Positions 56,226 through 64,000 of a stretch of DNA of 64,000 bases are shown piece by piece; the stretch's first letter is position 1, and each line of letters begins with the position of its first letter. The translations under genes and the position numbers were made by a program. The stretch is from Phytohalomonas tamaricis (GTDB lineage Bacteria; Pseudomonadota; Gammaproteobacteria; Pseudomonadales; Halomonadaceae). The stretch spans positions 575,257 through 639,256 of the forward strand of contig NZ_PVRV01000024.1 of the NCBI RefSeq assembly GCF_003012345.1, written 5' to 3'. The notes below the pieces were generated by a model. It had not been told where the DNA came from. It searched no databases and was given only the letters and a program-made list of their open reading frames with translations.

Positions 56226-57263
56226 ATGGAAAGACGCTTACTCGGCGACAGTGATATTGCTGTTAGCCGCCTATGTTTAGGCACGATGACCTTTGGTGAA
56301 CAAAATAGCGAATCCGAAGCCCATGCCCAGCTCGACCGGGCCCTGGAAGCCGATATCAACTTTATCGATACGGCTGAAATGTATCCCGTGCCCCCAAAGG
56401 CTGAAACGCAAGGACTCACGGAAAGCTATATCGGCAGCTGGCTAAAAAAACGGGGAAAGCGTGACGATCTCGTCATTGCTAGCAAGGTCGCTGGTCCAGG
56501 GCGAAACATGGACTATTTGCGCGGAGGTCCAAGACTTGACCGGGATAATATTCATCAAGCTTTAGACGCTAGCCTGAAACGTCTGAACACCGACTATCTC
56601 GATCTTTATCAACTGCATTGGCCAGATCGCCAGGCAAATTTCTTTGGCAAGCTTGGCTATACGCCTGCAGACGATGAAAATGCCACCCCGCTGGAAGAAA
56701 CCCTGAGTGCGCTCAAGGAGCTTGTCGATGCCGGTAAAGTCCGGACGATAGGACTTTCCAACGAAACCCCCTGGGGTGTGATGACATGTCTACGACTTGC
56801 CGAAACGCTAGGACTGCCAAAAGTCGTCAGCATTCAAAATCCGTACAATCTTCTCAACCGCAGCTATGAAATTGGCTTGGCAGAAGTCAGTCATCGGGAA
56901 AATGTCGGTCTGCTGGCTTACTCGCCGTTAGCCTTTGGCGTGCTTTCAGGCAAGTATCTTGGTGGTCTTCAGCCTAAAGGTGCACGCCTAACCCTGTTTG
57001 AGCGTTTTCAGCGCTACACCTCGACACTGGCTGAAGAAGCCACCTGGGCTTATGTCGATATTGCGCGTCGCTTCGAACTCGACCCAGCACAGATGGCACT
57101 TGCCTACGTCAATTCACGCCCCTTCCTGACCAGCAATATTATTGGCGCGACAACGCTTGAACAGTTGGACAGTAATATTGCCAGTGATGCACTGGTGTTG
57201 AGCGAAGAAATCCTGGAGGCGATCGAAAGCGTCCATCAGCGTCTTCCCAACCCCAGCCCATGA
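56226..57263 (+). CDS. Aldo/keto reductase (Tas-like)
   Basis: A 345-residue NADPH-dependent reductase with the AKR tetrad: D in FIDTAEMYPV, Y, K in LVIASKVAGPG, and H in LYQLHWPD. It resembles E. coli Tas. GGAGGACCC lies just before the chosen ATG. Its TGA overlaps the next start by 4 bp (ATGA). Substrate unknown. Confidence 0.93.
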   Translation: MERRLLGDSDIAVSRLCLGTMTFGEQNSESEAHAQLDRALEADINFIDTAEMYPVPPKAETQGLTESYIGSWLKKRGKRDDLVIASKVAGPGRNMDYLRGGPRLDRDNIHQALDASLKRLNTDYLDLYQLHWPDRQANFFGKLGYTPADDENATPLEETLSALKELVDAGKVRTIGLSNETPWGVMTCLRLAETLGLPKVVSIQNPYNLLNRSYEIGLAEVSHRENVGLLAYSPLAFGVLSGKYLGGLQPKGARLTLFERFQRYTSTLAEEATWAYVDIARRFELDPAQMALAYVNSRPFLTSNIIGATTLEQLDSNIASDALVLSEEILEAIESVHQRLPNPSP

Positions 57264-57712
57264 CACTTATAGAAGGGCTTCTGCTCATTCTCGCGGTCTG
57301 TGCCGGCATTTTGATGCCGGTGCAGGCTGGCGTTAATTCAACACTTGCCCAGTACGCAGGAAGTTCGATCTGGGCTTCGCTGATCTCGTTCTGCGTGGGT
57401 TCGTTGGCATTACTGATCGTGTTCGTCTGTATGAGACTTCCCTGGCCAGAAGTGTCTTCCCTTCGTGAAGCGCCTGCCTGGAGCTGGATAGGCGGTGCAA
57501 TGGGCGCATTTTTTGTGGCCTGTTCCGTTATGCTAGCGCCGCGGCTCGGCGCCGGTACGATGATGGCTACGTTTCTCGCCGGACAGCTTACTGCCTCAAT
57601 AGTGCTCGACCACATCGGCTGGGCCACGTTCCCTCAGCACAGCTTGTCATGGGGTAGAATAGCTGGCGTGATATTGTTGTTTGCCGGCGTTTATCTCATC
57701 CGCCGTTACTAA
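57260..57712 (+). CDS. YdcZ/DUF606-family DMT transporter
   Basis: A 150-residue, five-helix membrane protein of the half-size DMT family (GILMPVQAGVNSTLAQYAGSSIWASLISF, GGAMGAFFVACSVMLAPRLGAGTMMATFLAGQL). It is presumed to act as a dimer; substrate unknown. Translationally coupled to the aldo/keto reductase. Confidence 0.9.
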   Translation: MTLIEGLLLILAVCAGILMPVQAGVNSTLAQYAGSSIWASLISFCVGSLALLIVFVCMRLPWPEVSSLREAPAWSWIGGAMGAFFVACSVMLAPRLGAGTMMATFLAGQLTASIVLDHIGWATFPQHSLSWGRIAGVILLFAGVYLIRRY

Positions 57713-57776
57713 GCTGCAGATAGCCTTTTCACTAGCTTAAGATAAGACTCACTTACGTCTGCCCTAGCACGGCGAG

Positions 57777-57785
57777 TGGTATAAT
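57777..57785 (+). promoter_or_regulatory. Extended -10 promoter of yaaA
   Basis: TGG-TATAAT (57777-57785) is a perfect extended -10 about 30 bp before the gene. No good -35 at 16-18 bp was found, consistent with extended -10 use. Confidence 0.5.
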
Positions 57786-57814
57786 TAACTGTCGATGATT
57801 TAAGGAAAAAATCC

Positions 57815-58588
57815 ATGCTGAGCGTGATCTCTCCAGCCAAGACGCTGGATTTCGATACGCCGCCAACAACGGACATACATACTCAGCCTGATTACCTCGA
57901 TCAGAGCCAGCAGTTGATCGAGATTTTGCGCCAGTATTCCCCGCAGGCGTTAGCCGAATTGATGAGCCTGAGCGATAAACTTGCCGGCTTGAACGCGGCT
58001 CGTTTTAAACAGTGGCAGCCATCGTTCGATTTAGATAACGCCAAACAGGCCGTACAAGCATTTCAGGGTGATGTATATGTAGGGCTGGAAGCAGATAAGT
58101 GGAACCAAGAGGAGTTACAGTGGTCTCAACAGCATCTGCGTATCTTGTCTGGGCTTTATGGCTTGCTGCGTCCTCTGGACCTGATTCAGCCCTATCGGCT
58201 CGAAATGGGAACGCGGTTGCCCAACACAGCTGGCAGTGACCTTTATGCTTTCTGGAAGAAAACCCTAACCGAGGCTGTCAAACAGGCAGTCGAAGAAAGT
58301 GGCTCTCCCGTGCTGGTCAATTTGGCGTCCAATGAATACTTCAAGGTTATCGATGCCAAGCGCTTCCCTCATCGTATCGTTACCCCTGTGTTCAAGGATG
58401 CAAAGAACGGGCAGTACAAGATCGTTAGTTTTTATGCCAAGAAAGCGCGCGGCTGGATGAGTGCCTGGATGATCAGAGAACGCTTGGAGCGCCCTGAAGG
58501 CCTGAAAGAATTCGATGTGAACGGCTACCGTTTCAATGCCGCGATGTCGGAAGGCGATACGTGGGTATTTACCCGCGAAGAACAATAA
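57815..58588 (+). CDS. yaaA: Peroxide stress protein YaaA
   Basis: A 257-residue DUF328 protein that lowers intracellular iron during peroxide stress in E. coli. It starts [17 protein letters not shown] and carries [25 protein letters not shown] and [30 protein letters not shown] lies upstream, and an extended -10 promoter is near. Confidence 0.96.
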   Translation: MLSVISPAKTLDFDTPPTTDIHTQPDYLDQSQQLIEILRQYSPQALAELMSLSDKLAGLNAARFKQWQPSFDLDNAKQAVQAFQGDVYVGLEADKWNQEELQWSQQHLRILSGLYGLLRPLDLIQPYRLEMGTRLPNTAGSDLYAFWKKTLTEAVKQAVEESGSPVLVNLASNEYFKVIDAKRFPHRIVTPVFKDAKNGQYKIVSFYAKKARGWMSAWMIRERLERPEGLKEFDVNGYRFNAAMSEGDTWVFTREEQ

Positions 58589-58665
58589 CAGCGCTGCTTC
58601 TTTGCATGTAGAAGAAGTTACCTAAATGAAGTTCAAGAGTGCGTTACGTTAAGGGAGAAACACCT

Positions 58666-59499
58666 ATGCGTCATCTTCTGATCACGCTACTGGTAGGACT
58701 GATGAGCTTCGGCTTAGCCGTCGACCATGCCGAAGCCAAACGTTTTGGCGGAGGTAAAAGCTTCGGTAGCTATTCCCGGTCGGCAAGTCCTAGTCAGAGC
58801 GCAACAAATCGTGCAACGACACCACCGCGGCAGGCCACCCAACCCAACCGTTCCGGTGCCTCACGCTTTCTCGGTCCTCTGGCCGGGATCATGGCAGGTG
58901 GTTTACTAGCCTCCTTGTTGTTCGGCGGTGCATTTGACGGTATTCGTTTCATGGATATCTTGTTGATTGCACTCGTTGCATTCATTGCTTTCAAGTTTCT
59001 GCGTCGCCGCCGCGAAGCTACTGCAGGAGCCCATGATGGCCAACATCATGATGCCCGCAATGAGCAGCGCAATCACAACCAGATGTTCGAAGCTAACCGC
59101 AGCAGTGTTTCCGGCGGCACAGCGGTAGGTAGTACGCCTAGTTGGTTCGACAAGGAACGCTTTTTGAGCGGTTCCAAGGAACACTTCATGGAGCTGCAGC
59201 GCGCCTGGGACAATAATGACCTGAGCCGTATTCAGGAATACGTTACGCCCGAGCTTTATAACTTGCTACGCAAGGAGCGTGCCCAGCAGCCGGCTAATAA
59301 CCAGACCGAAATCGTCAGGCTATTTGCGGAACTCGGTAATATTCAGGAAATAGGTCAGCAAGCCGAGGCCACCGTGCTATTTCATGGCATCCTCAAGGAA
59401 GAAGGCCAGGAAACTGAGTTCAATGAAACCTGGCATCTAACCCGTGAGCTGAAAGATAACGCCCCTTGGTACATACAGGGTATTGAGCAAAATAGTTAA
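58666..59499 (+). CDS. Tim44-domain membrane protein
   Basis: A 277-residue protein with a signal peptide or N-terminal anchor (cleavage near DHAEA at about 23), a Ser/Thr/Pro/Gly-rich region (RFGGGKSFGSYSRS), two hydrophobic segments at about 72-92 and 100-118, and a C-terminal Tim44/MRPL45-like domain (about 150-277, with FMELQRAWDNNDLSRIQEYVTPELYNLLRKER). Its bacterial function is not established. GGGAG lies 9 bp before the ATG. Confidence 0.88.
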   Translation: MRHLLITLLVGLMSFGLAVDHAEAKRFGGGKSFGSYSRSASPSQSATNRATTPPRQATQPNRSGASRFLGPLAGIMAGGLLASLLFGGAFDGIRFMDILLIALVAFIAFKFLRRRREATAGAHDGQHHDARNEQRNHNQMFEANRSSVSGGTAVGSTPSWFDKERFLSGSKEHFMELQRAWDNNDLSRIQEYVTPELYNLLRKERAQQPANNQTEIVRLFAELGNIQEIGQQAEATVLFHGILKEEGQETEFNETWHLTRELKDNAPWYIQGIEQNS

Positions 59500-59517
59500 T
59501 TTGTTTACTTAGAAATG

Positions 59518-59547
59518 AAGAAAGCCGGCATTAGCCGGCTTTCTTTG
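59518..59547. terminator. Bidirectional terminator between the Tim44 and lipoprotein genes
   Basis: AAGAAAGCCGGC (59518-59529) pairs with GCCGGCTTTCTT (59534-59545) around ATTA, with A/T runs on both sides. Confidence 0.9.
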
Positions 59548-59576
59548 CGTTAAAGCATAACCTTTTAAGAGATGCT

Positions 59577-59942
59577 TTACTGGTTAGGATTCGTGTTGGC
59601 AGTATTAGCCACGTCATCAGCCTCATCGCCCATGTTGCTCATGGTGTCCTGAGTCTGATTGCCCATATTTTCTGTCTTGTTCTGAGTCGCATTACCCAAG
59701 TCTTCGGCTTGATCCTGAGTGGCGTTGCCCAGATTCTCGGTCTTGTTCTGAGTGGCGTTGCCCAGATCTTCAGCCTTCTCCTGAGCGGCATTGCCTAGAT
59801 CCTGAGCTTTCTCTTGAGTCTGCTCAGCGGCATTGTCGATCTTTTCACCAGCCTGTTCAGCAGGACCTTCACCACCATTATCACAACCTGCCAAAGCAAC
59901 GGTGAATACTGTCGCCAGTGCAACTCCCATGAACTTCTTCAT
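59577..59942 (-). CDS. Small lipoprotein with six 11-residue LEA-like repeats
   Basis: A 121-residue protein. The lipobox VALAGC places the acylated Cys at residue 20. After a Gly/Glu-rich linker, six tandem 11-residue units run from about 44 to 109 (EKAQDLGNAAQ, EKAEDLGNATQ, NKTENLGNATQ, DQAEDLGNATQ, NKTENMGNQTQ, DTMSNMGDEAD). The 11-residue period and Ala/Lys/Glu content resemble LEA group 3 proteins, which can protect membranes during desiccation or osmotic stress. Function unproven. The low sequence complexity makes homology assignment difficult. Confidence 0.85.
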   Translation of the reverse strand: MKKFMGVALATVFTVALAGCDNGGEGPAEQAGEKIDNAAEQTQEKAQDLGNAAQEKAEDLGNATQNKTENLGNATQDQAEDLGNATQNKTENMGNQTQDTMSNMGDEADDVANTANTNPNQ

Positions 59943-60398
59943 TAAACACTCTCCCTTGTGTCAAAGTTTGTTACGTGTAATCAGCCTTGCCATAAAAATG
60001 ACATGCTATCAGTATCAGGTTATTTCAACCCATATTATTCATAATACAGGTCGATCAACGACACCCCTCCACTATAGCGGATTATTCGCTATCCTTTCGA
60101 GCCTCCTTACAGAAAGACACCATAATCTTTAACCTGCTCACTACAGTGCTGAGCCTTTATCAAAGATTAGCCCCCCATTTTCATCGTCTCTCACACAGAT
60201 ATTAGCAATTATATTTTATAGCCCATTATAAATATGCTATTAAATATTAGCCAGCCGAGCATTGGACATAATCAAACCTTCTGGCCATTGAAGAAAAAAT
60301 AATAATTGAATCATAAGTGTTGATATGTCAAAAGGAAGAAGAACCAAAACGTTTATCAATTAATTAAATTGAATACACTTTATCCACGAGGAGAAATA
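59943..60398. other. AT-rich intergenic region without a gene
   Basis: 456 bp between the lipoprotein start and the ppsR end. It is conspicuously AT-rich from about 60180 onward. A frame at 59833-60132 on the plus strand is antisense to the lipoprotein and shows no features, so it is not called. No repeat or RNA fold was recognised. Confidence 0.5.
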
Positions 60399-61229
60399 TC
60401 AATATATATTCCTATTCAATCCCATAGCATCAATCAAACGCGTAGAGATTTCCTCTACTGAATAGTTAGTAGTATCCAAGTAGGATATATTATTTCTCTT
60501 GTATAAATGTTCCACTTCGCCAACCTCCAATCGACATTGATGGAGTGAGGCATAAGTGCTTTTACTTCTTCTTTCATTTCTAATCATTGACAACCTTTCT
60601 GGAGAAATCGTCAAGCCGAAAAGTTTTTGCTTGTAGTGTGCAAGTTCTTTAGGCAAGTGAAGGTTATCCAGGTCATCGGCAATAAAAGGATAATTAGCCA
60701 CAAGGATACCGAACTGCATCGCCAAATACAGGCTAGTGGGAGTTTTACCACACCGGGAAACACCTAATAAAATGACTTGCGCCTGATCAAGATTACGTAG
60801 TGAAACGCCATCATCATGAGCTAGCGCATAATCAACGGCGGCAATGCGAGCATTATATTTGGCAATATTACCTTCATTAAGTCCGTAGGTACGGTGTCTA
60901 GTCGGAGTCGGTGGCACTCCCAATTCTTCCTGTAATGGCGCCACTAATGAGTCTATAACATCGTGACAAAACCCTTGGCTTTGTAAAATTATATTTTTTA
61001 TATCGGGACACACAATCGAATAAAACACAATTGGCCGCTGCTTATTATATATATAAGAGTCATCTATTCTTCTTTTTATTTCATTAGCTCGGGCAGTATC
61101 TTCGACAAAAGGATAAGTTTGCTGACCAAAAATAACGGGGAACTGTGACAATACAGCATGCCCCAGCACTTCCATGGTTATTGCAGTCCCATCAGATATA
61201 TAAAATACATCTCTCTTTTCTTTATCCAT
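60399..61229 (-). CDS. ppsR: PEP synthase regulatory protein (kinase/pyrophosphorylase)
   Basis: Bifunctional ADP-dependent kinase and phosphate-dependent pyrophosphorylase of PEP synthase. The 276 residues contain the P-loop-like [15 protein letters not shown] and [21 protein letters not shown] at the start. The ATG at 61229 has AGGTG 8 bp upstream. The gene is visibly more AT-rich than its neighbours. Divergent from ppsA, its target. Confidence 0.95.
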   Translation of the reverse strand: MDKEKRDVFYISDGTAITMEVLGHAVLSQFPVIFGQQTYPFVEDTARANEIKRRIDDSYIYNKQRPIVFYSIVCPDIKNIILQSQGFCHDVIDSLVAPLQEELGVPPTPTRHRTYGLNEGNIAKYNARIAAVDYALAHDDGVSLRNLDQAQVILLGVSRCGKTPTSLYLAMQFGILVANYPFIADDLDNLHLPKELAHYKQKLFGLTISPERLSMIRNERRSKSTYASLHQCRLEVGEVEHLYKRNNISYLDTTNYSVEEISTRLIDAMGLNRNIY

Positions 61230-61290
61230 GACAAGCGCACCTATCAAACATAATTTACAGTATATACAAGTAAAAAACTTATGCTACCCT

Positions 61291-61338
61291 GCGCTAATTA
61301 AAATAGTTAAGCGCATAAATTTAATGTAATTAAATTAC
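61291..61338. promoter_or_regulatory. Palindromic elements in the ppsR/ppsA divergent region
   Basis: Two symmetric elements lie between the divergent genes: a near-palindrome GCGCTAA-n9-TTAAGCGC at 61291-61314 and a perfect GTAATT-A-AATTAC at 61326-61338. They could be operators. No known consensus (for example Cra) is matched. Confidence 0.4.
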
Positions 61339-61386
61339 GTACTCGTCAATAAATAACAGCCTTTATAAAGTTAGAGAGAGAACGCC

Positions 61387-63771
61387 ATGACAAATACTAA
61401 ACATAACGTACAAAATATTGCCTGGTATGACCAAGTAGGTATGCAGGACGTTGAAATAGTGGGTGGAAAGAACGCCTCTCTTGGTGAGATGATTACTAAT
61501 CTTACGGACATGGGGGTTTCAGTTCCCAATGGCTTTGCAACAACCGCAGGGGCATTCAGACAGTTTCTTGAACAAAGCGGTTTGAATCAGCGCATTTACC
61601 AATTATTGGATGAAACGGATATTGATGATGTTCAAAGCCTAGCCAAGGCTGGTCAACAGATACGGACATGGATCATCGACACACCCTTTCCGGCGAGCCT
61701 CGAGACAGATATCCGCACAGCCTATGATCAACTCTCTGAGGGCGAAGTAGACGCTTCCTACGCAGTACGTTCTTCGGCAACCGCCGAAGATATGCCAGAT
61801 GCCTCTTTTGCTGGCCAGCAAGAAACCTTCCTGAATGTTCAGGGGTTAGAGGCCATCATGACTGCGATCAAGCACGTTTACGCCTCACTATTTAATGACC
61901 GTGCTATTTCCTACCGTGTTCATCAAGGATATGACCACCAAAACGTCGCGCTCTCTGCGGGCATCCAGCGTATGGTTCGCTCTGACCTAGCGACTTCAGG
62001 CGTTATGTTTACTATTGATACCGAGTCTGGATTCGATCAAGTCGTCTTCATTACTGCCGCCTATGGCTTAGGTGAGATGGTAGTACAAGGCGCCGTCAAT
62101 CCTGATGAGTTCTACGTACACAAGCCAACTTTGGAAAAAGGTCACCCTGCGGTCATACGCCGCTCTATCGGGTCCAAACAGGTAAGGATGGTGTACACCG
62201 CTAGCCAATCACACGGCAAGCAGGTTAAGGTCGAAGACGTGCCGGAGGAAGACACTCTACGTTTTTGTCTCAGTGACGAGGAGGTCGAAGCGCTGGCAAA
62301 ACAGGCCGTTCTGATCGAGAAACATTATGGACGTCCCATGGATATTGAATGGGCTAAGGATGGCCATAATGGCAAATTATTCATTGTGCAGGCACGTCCT
62401 GAAACTGTGCGCTCCAGAAAACAGGTCATGGAACGCTATCAGCTAAGTAAACGTGGCAACCTACTTACTGAAGGCCGTGCCATCGGCCACCGTATTGGGG
62501 CGGGCTCAGTCAAGATTATTGATGACATCAGCGAAATGCACCGGATAGAGAAAGGTGACGTTCTTGTGACTGACATGACCGATCCCGACTGGGAACCGGT
62601 CATGAAAAAGGCCTCGGCCATCGTCACTAACCGTGGGGGGCGTACCTGCCATGCCGCGATTATTGCTCGGGAGTTAGGCATCCCTGCTGTAGTCGGCTGT
62701 GGTGATGCAACAGATAGGCTTCTGAATACGCCTCAAGTGACTGTGTCATGCGCGGAAGGAGATACAGGCTACATCTATGATGGTTTGATTAATTATGAGG
62801 TGCAAAGCGCCCAAGTTGACGACCTTCCTGAGCTTCCTGTAAAGATCATGATGAATGTCGGTAATCCCGATCGCGCTTTCGATTTTGCTGGCTTGCCAAA
62901 TGAGGGCGTTGGGCTGGCCCGTCTGGAATTTATTATCAATCGCATGATTGGTATACACCCTAAGGCACTATTGGAATTCGATCAGCAAACACCTCAATTA
63001 CAGGCAGAGATTCGTAAGTTAACCATTGCCTATGGTGACCCGGTCGAATTTTATATCGCTCGCCTGGCCGAAGGTATTGCGACATTAGGGGCAGCATTCT
63101 GGCCTAAACGCGTCATTGTTCGTCTCTCTGATTTCAAATCCAACGAGTATGCCAACTTGCTGGGCGGTGAACGTTATGAGCCTCACGAAGAGAACCCTAT
63201 GCTTGGCTTCCGCGGCGCCGGGCGCTATGTATCCCCTTCGTTCAAAGACTGCTTTGCGTTGGAATGCGAGGCTGTAAAGCGTGTTCGAAATAAAATGGGA
63301 CTCACCAATATAGAGATCATGATTCCCTTTGTGCGCACCCTTGAAGAAGCCAAACAGGTCATCGATACCTTGGAGGAGCAAGGACTAAAACGTGGCGAGA
63401 ATGGTCTCAAAGTCATCATGATGTGTGAGTTGCCTTCCAATGCGTTGCTAGCCGATCAATTCCTCGAATATTTTGATGGCTTTTCGATTGGCTCCAACGA
63501 TATGACACAGCTTACCCTAGGCCTCGACCGCGATTCAGGTACCGTCTCGTCCATGTTTGATGAACGCGACCCCGCCGTGAAGAAACTCCTTAGCCTAGCT
63601 ATCAGCGCAGCAAAGCGTCAGGGCAAGTACGTAGGGATTTGCGGTCAAGGGCCTTCTGATCATGAGGATTTTGCCGCATGGCTGATGGAACAGGGCATTG
63701 ATAGTCTGTCCCTCAACCCAGACACAGTCGTGACTACATGGATAGCGCTTTCCAAAATGGATCAGCACTAA
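61387..63771 (+). CDS. ppsA: Phosphoenolpyruvate synthase
   Basis: Makes PEP from pyruvate and ATP, giving AMP and phosphate, for gluconeogenesis. The 794 residues contain the ATP-binding N-terminal domain ([32 protein letters not shown]), the catalytic phospho-histidine H422 in [21 protein letters not shown], and the PEP-binding C-terminal barrel ([20 protein letters not shown]). AGAGAG precedes the ATG. Controlled by the divergent ppsR product. A terminator follows. Confidence 0.98.
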   Translation: MTNTKHNVQNIAWYDQVGMQDVEIVGGKNASLGEMITNLTDMGVSVPNGFATTAGAFRQFLEQSGLNQRIYQLLDETDIDDVQSLAKAGQQIRTWIIDTPFPASLETDIRTAYDQLSEGEVDASYAVRSSATAEDMPDASFAGQQETFLNVQGLEAIMTAIKHVYASLFNDRAISYRVHQGYDHQNVALSAGIQRMVRSDLATSGVMFTIDTESGFDQVVFITAAYGLGEMVVQGAVNPDEFYVHKPTLEKGHPAVIRRSIGSKQVRMVYTASQSHGKQVKVEDVPEEDTLRFCLSDEEVEALAKQAVLIEKHYGRPMDIEWAKDGHNGKLFIVQARPETVRSRKQVMERYQLSKRGNLLTEGRAIGHRIGAGSVKIIDDISEMHRIEKGDVLVTDMTDPDWEPVMKKASAIVTNRGGRTCHAAIIARELGIPAVVGCGDATDRLLNTPQVTVSCAEGDTGYIYDGLINYEVQSAQVDDLPELPVKIMMNVGNPDRAFDFAGLPNEGVGLARLEFIINRMIGIHPKALLEFDQQTPQLQAEIRKLTIAYGDPVEFYIARLAEGIATLGAAFWPKRVIVRLSDFKSNEYANLLGGERYEPHEENPMLGFRGAGRYVSPSFKDCFALECEAVKRVRNKMGLTNIEIMIPFVRTLEEAKQVIDTLEEQGLKRGENGLKVIMMCELPSNALLADQFLEYFDGFSIGSNDMTQLTLGLDRDSGTVSSMFDERDPAVKKLLSLAISAAKRQGKYVGICGQGPSDHEDFAAWLMEQGIDSLSLNPDTVVTTWIALSKMDQH

Positions 63772-63779
63772 AAATGAAC

Positions 63780-63813
63780 CAAAAAAAGCCTGCCGCTGTG
63801 GCAGGCTTTTTTT
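63780..63813 (+). terminator. Terminator of ppsA
   Basis: AAAAAAAGCCTGCC pairs with GGCAGGCTTTTTTT around GCTGT. Confidence 0.95.
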
Positions 63814-63833
63814 ATGTGGGCGTGTTCGGGAGT

Positions 63834-63918
63834 CGGGCTGCGGCGGGCAACGCCGTCAGGCGGGGCCGGGGGGCGGGCTGCGGCGGGCAACGCCGTCAGG
63901 CGGGGCCGGGGGGCGGGC
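63834..63918. repeat. Perfect 40-bp GC-rich tandem duplication
   Basis: Two identical 40-bp units (63834-63873 and 63874-63913), then a 5-bp partial third. The unit is nearly all G and C. It lies between the ppsA terminator and the rRNA operon terminator, within no gene. Recent duplication is suggested by perfect identity. Confidence 0.92.
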
Positions 63919-63944
63919 AGGATCAAGATCCTACGTGGCGAGCA

Positions 63945-63975
63945 TAAAAAACCCCGCACCGTAAGGTGCGGGGTT
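63945..63975 (-). terminator. Terminator of the minus-strand rRNA operon
   Basis: On the minus strand, AACCCCGCACC pairs with GGTGCGGGGTT around a TTAC loop, followed by six T (63951-63946). It lies about 10 bp past the presumed 5S 3' end. Confidence 0.85.
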
Positions 63976-63984
63976 GGGTATAGA

Positions 63985-64000
63985 TGCCTGACGATGACCT
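63985..64000 (-). rRNA. Presumed 3' end of 5S rRNA (partial)
   Basis: Read on the minus strand, the last 16 bases are AGGTCATCGTCAGGCA, which matches the 3' stretch of gammaproteobacterial 5S rRNA as I know it (end of the AGUAGGUCAUCGUC type). Only this small piece is in the window, and the assignment rests on it plus the adjacent terminator. Confidence 0.7.

Noticed and set aside
59833..60132. 99-codon plus-strand frame
   Set aside because: Mostly antisense to the lipoprotein, with no ribosome-binding site or features.
63768..63959. Small proline/arginine-rich minus-strand frame over the 40-bp repeat
   Set aside because: It runs across the ppsA terminator and exists only because of the GC-rich repeat.

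Overview
The window looks like a chromosomal segment of a gammaproteobacterium of the Halomonadaceae type (Oceanospirillales). Evidence is a fairly GC-rich base composition, the block xerD-dsbC-hom-thrC-recJ next to rpsP-rimM-trmD-rplS and ffh-ypjD-corC-like (the order known from pseudomonads and relatives), a minCDE cluster, the divergent ppsR/ppsA pair, and a partial 5S rRNA end at the right edge. The family assignment is inference; no species is claimed.

Layout. 1-930 is the 3' part of an M3 oligopeptidase. 931-1647 is an AT-rich gene-free stretch. 1648-8912 is a nutrient-uptake cassette: tonB, exbB, exbD, a large TonB-dependent receptor and a periplasmic M13 metallopeptidase. 9084-12639 is a metal-efflux operon: a MerR-type promoter with a 20-bp spacer and a perfect dyad, a MerR regulator, a Cu(I)-type P1B ATPase with four N-terminal metal-binding domains, and an overlapping 25-codon membrane peptide. 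13165-25042, almost all on the minus strand, holds housekeeping genes for recombination, threonine synthesis, disulfide isomerisation, ribosome assembly, tRNA modification and SRP. 25380-30078 carries ypjD, a CBS/CNNM transporter and a PepSY-plus-two-component operon. 30183-32686 is a TetR gene coupled to an MFS-PlsC fusion. 32852-36426 pairs a catalytically degenerate SRAP protein with a pitrilysin-type protease. 36533-42948 contains sbcB, minCDE and a large DUF349 protein.

43013-43394 has an initiator tRNA followed by two decayed tandem copies, each with its own terminator, at exactly 135-bp spacing. 43447-58588 is a mosaic of small metabolic, redox and unknown genes: LysR with a divergent bile-acid-family transporter, a Gfo/Idh dehydrogenase, an SDR, a YbbN-type thioredoxin, a PatB aminotransferase, HNH, YbaK, DUF501, LOG, a quinone reductase, a DEDD exonuclease, Sel1, an aldo/keto reductase, YdcZ and YaaA. 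58666-59942 has a Tim44-domain protein and a lipoprotein built of six 11-residue repeats. 60399-63771 is the AT-rich ppsR with ppsA divergent from it. The right edge holds a perfect 40-bp GC-rich tandem duplication and a minus-strand terminator just after what looks like the 3' end of 5S rRNA.

I found no CRISPR array, prophage, IS transposase or recognised defence island. The candidates most worth attention are the SRAP homologue that has lost all four catalytic positions, the microprotein coupled to the copper ATPase, the mismatch between MerR sensor type and ATPase type, the tandem tRNA remnants, and the 11-mer repeat lipoprotein.
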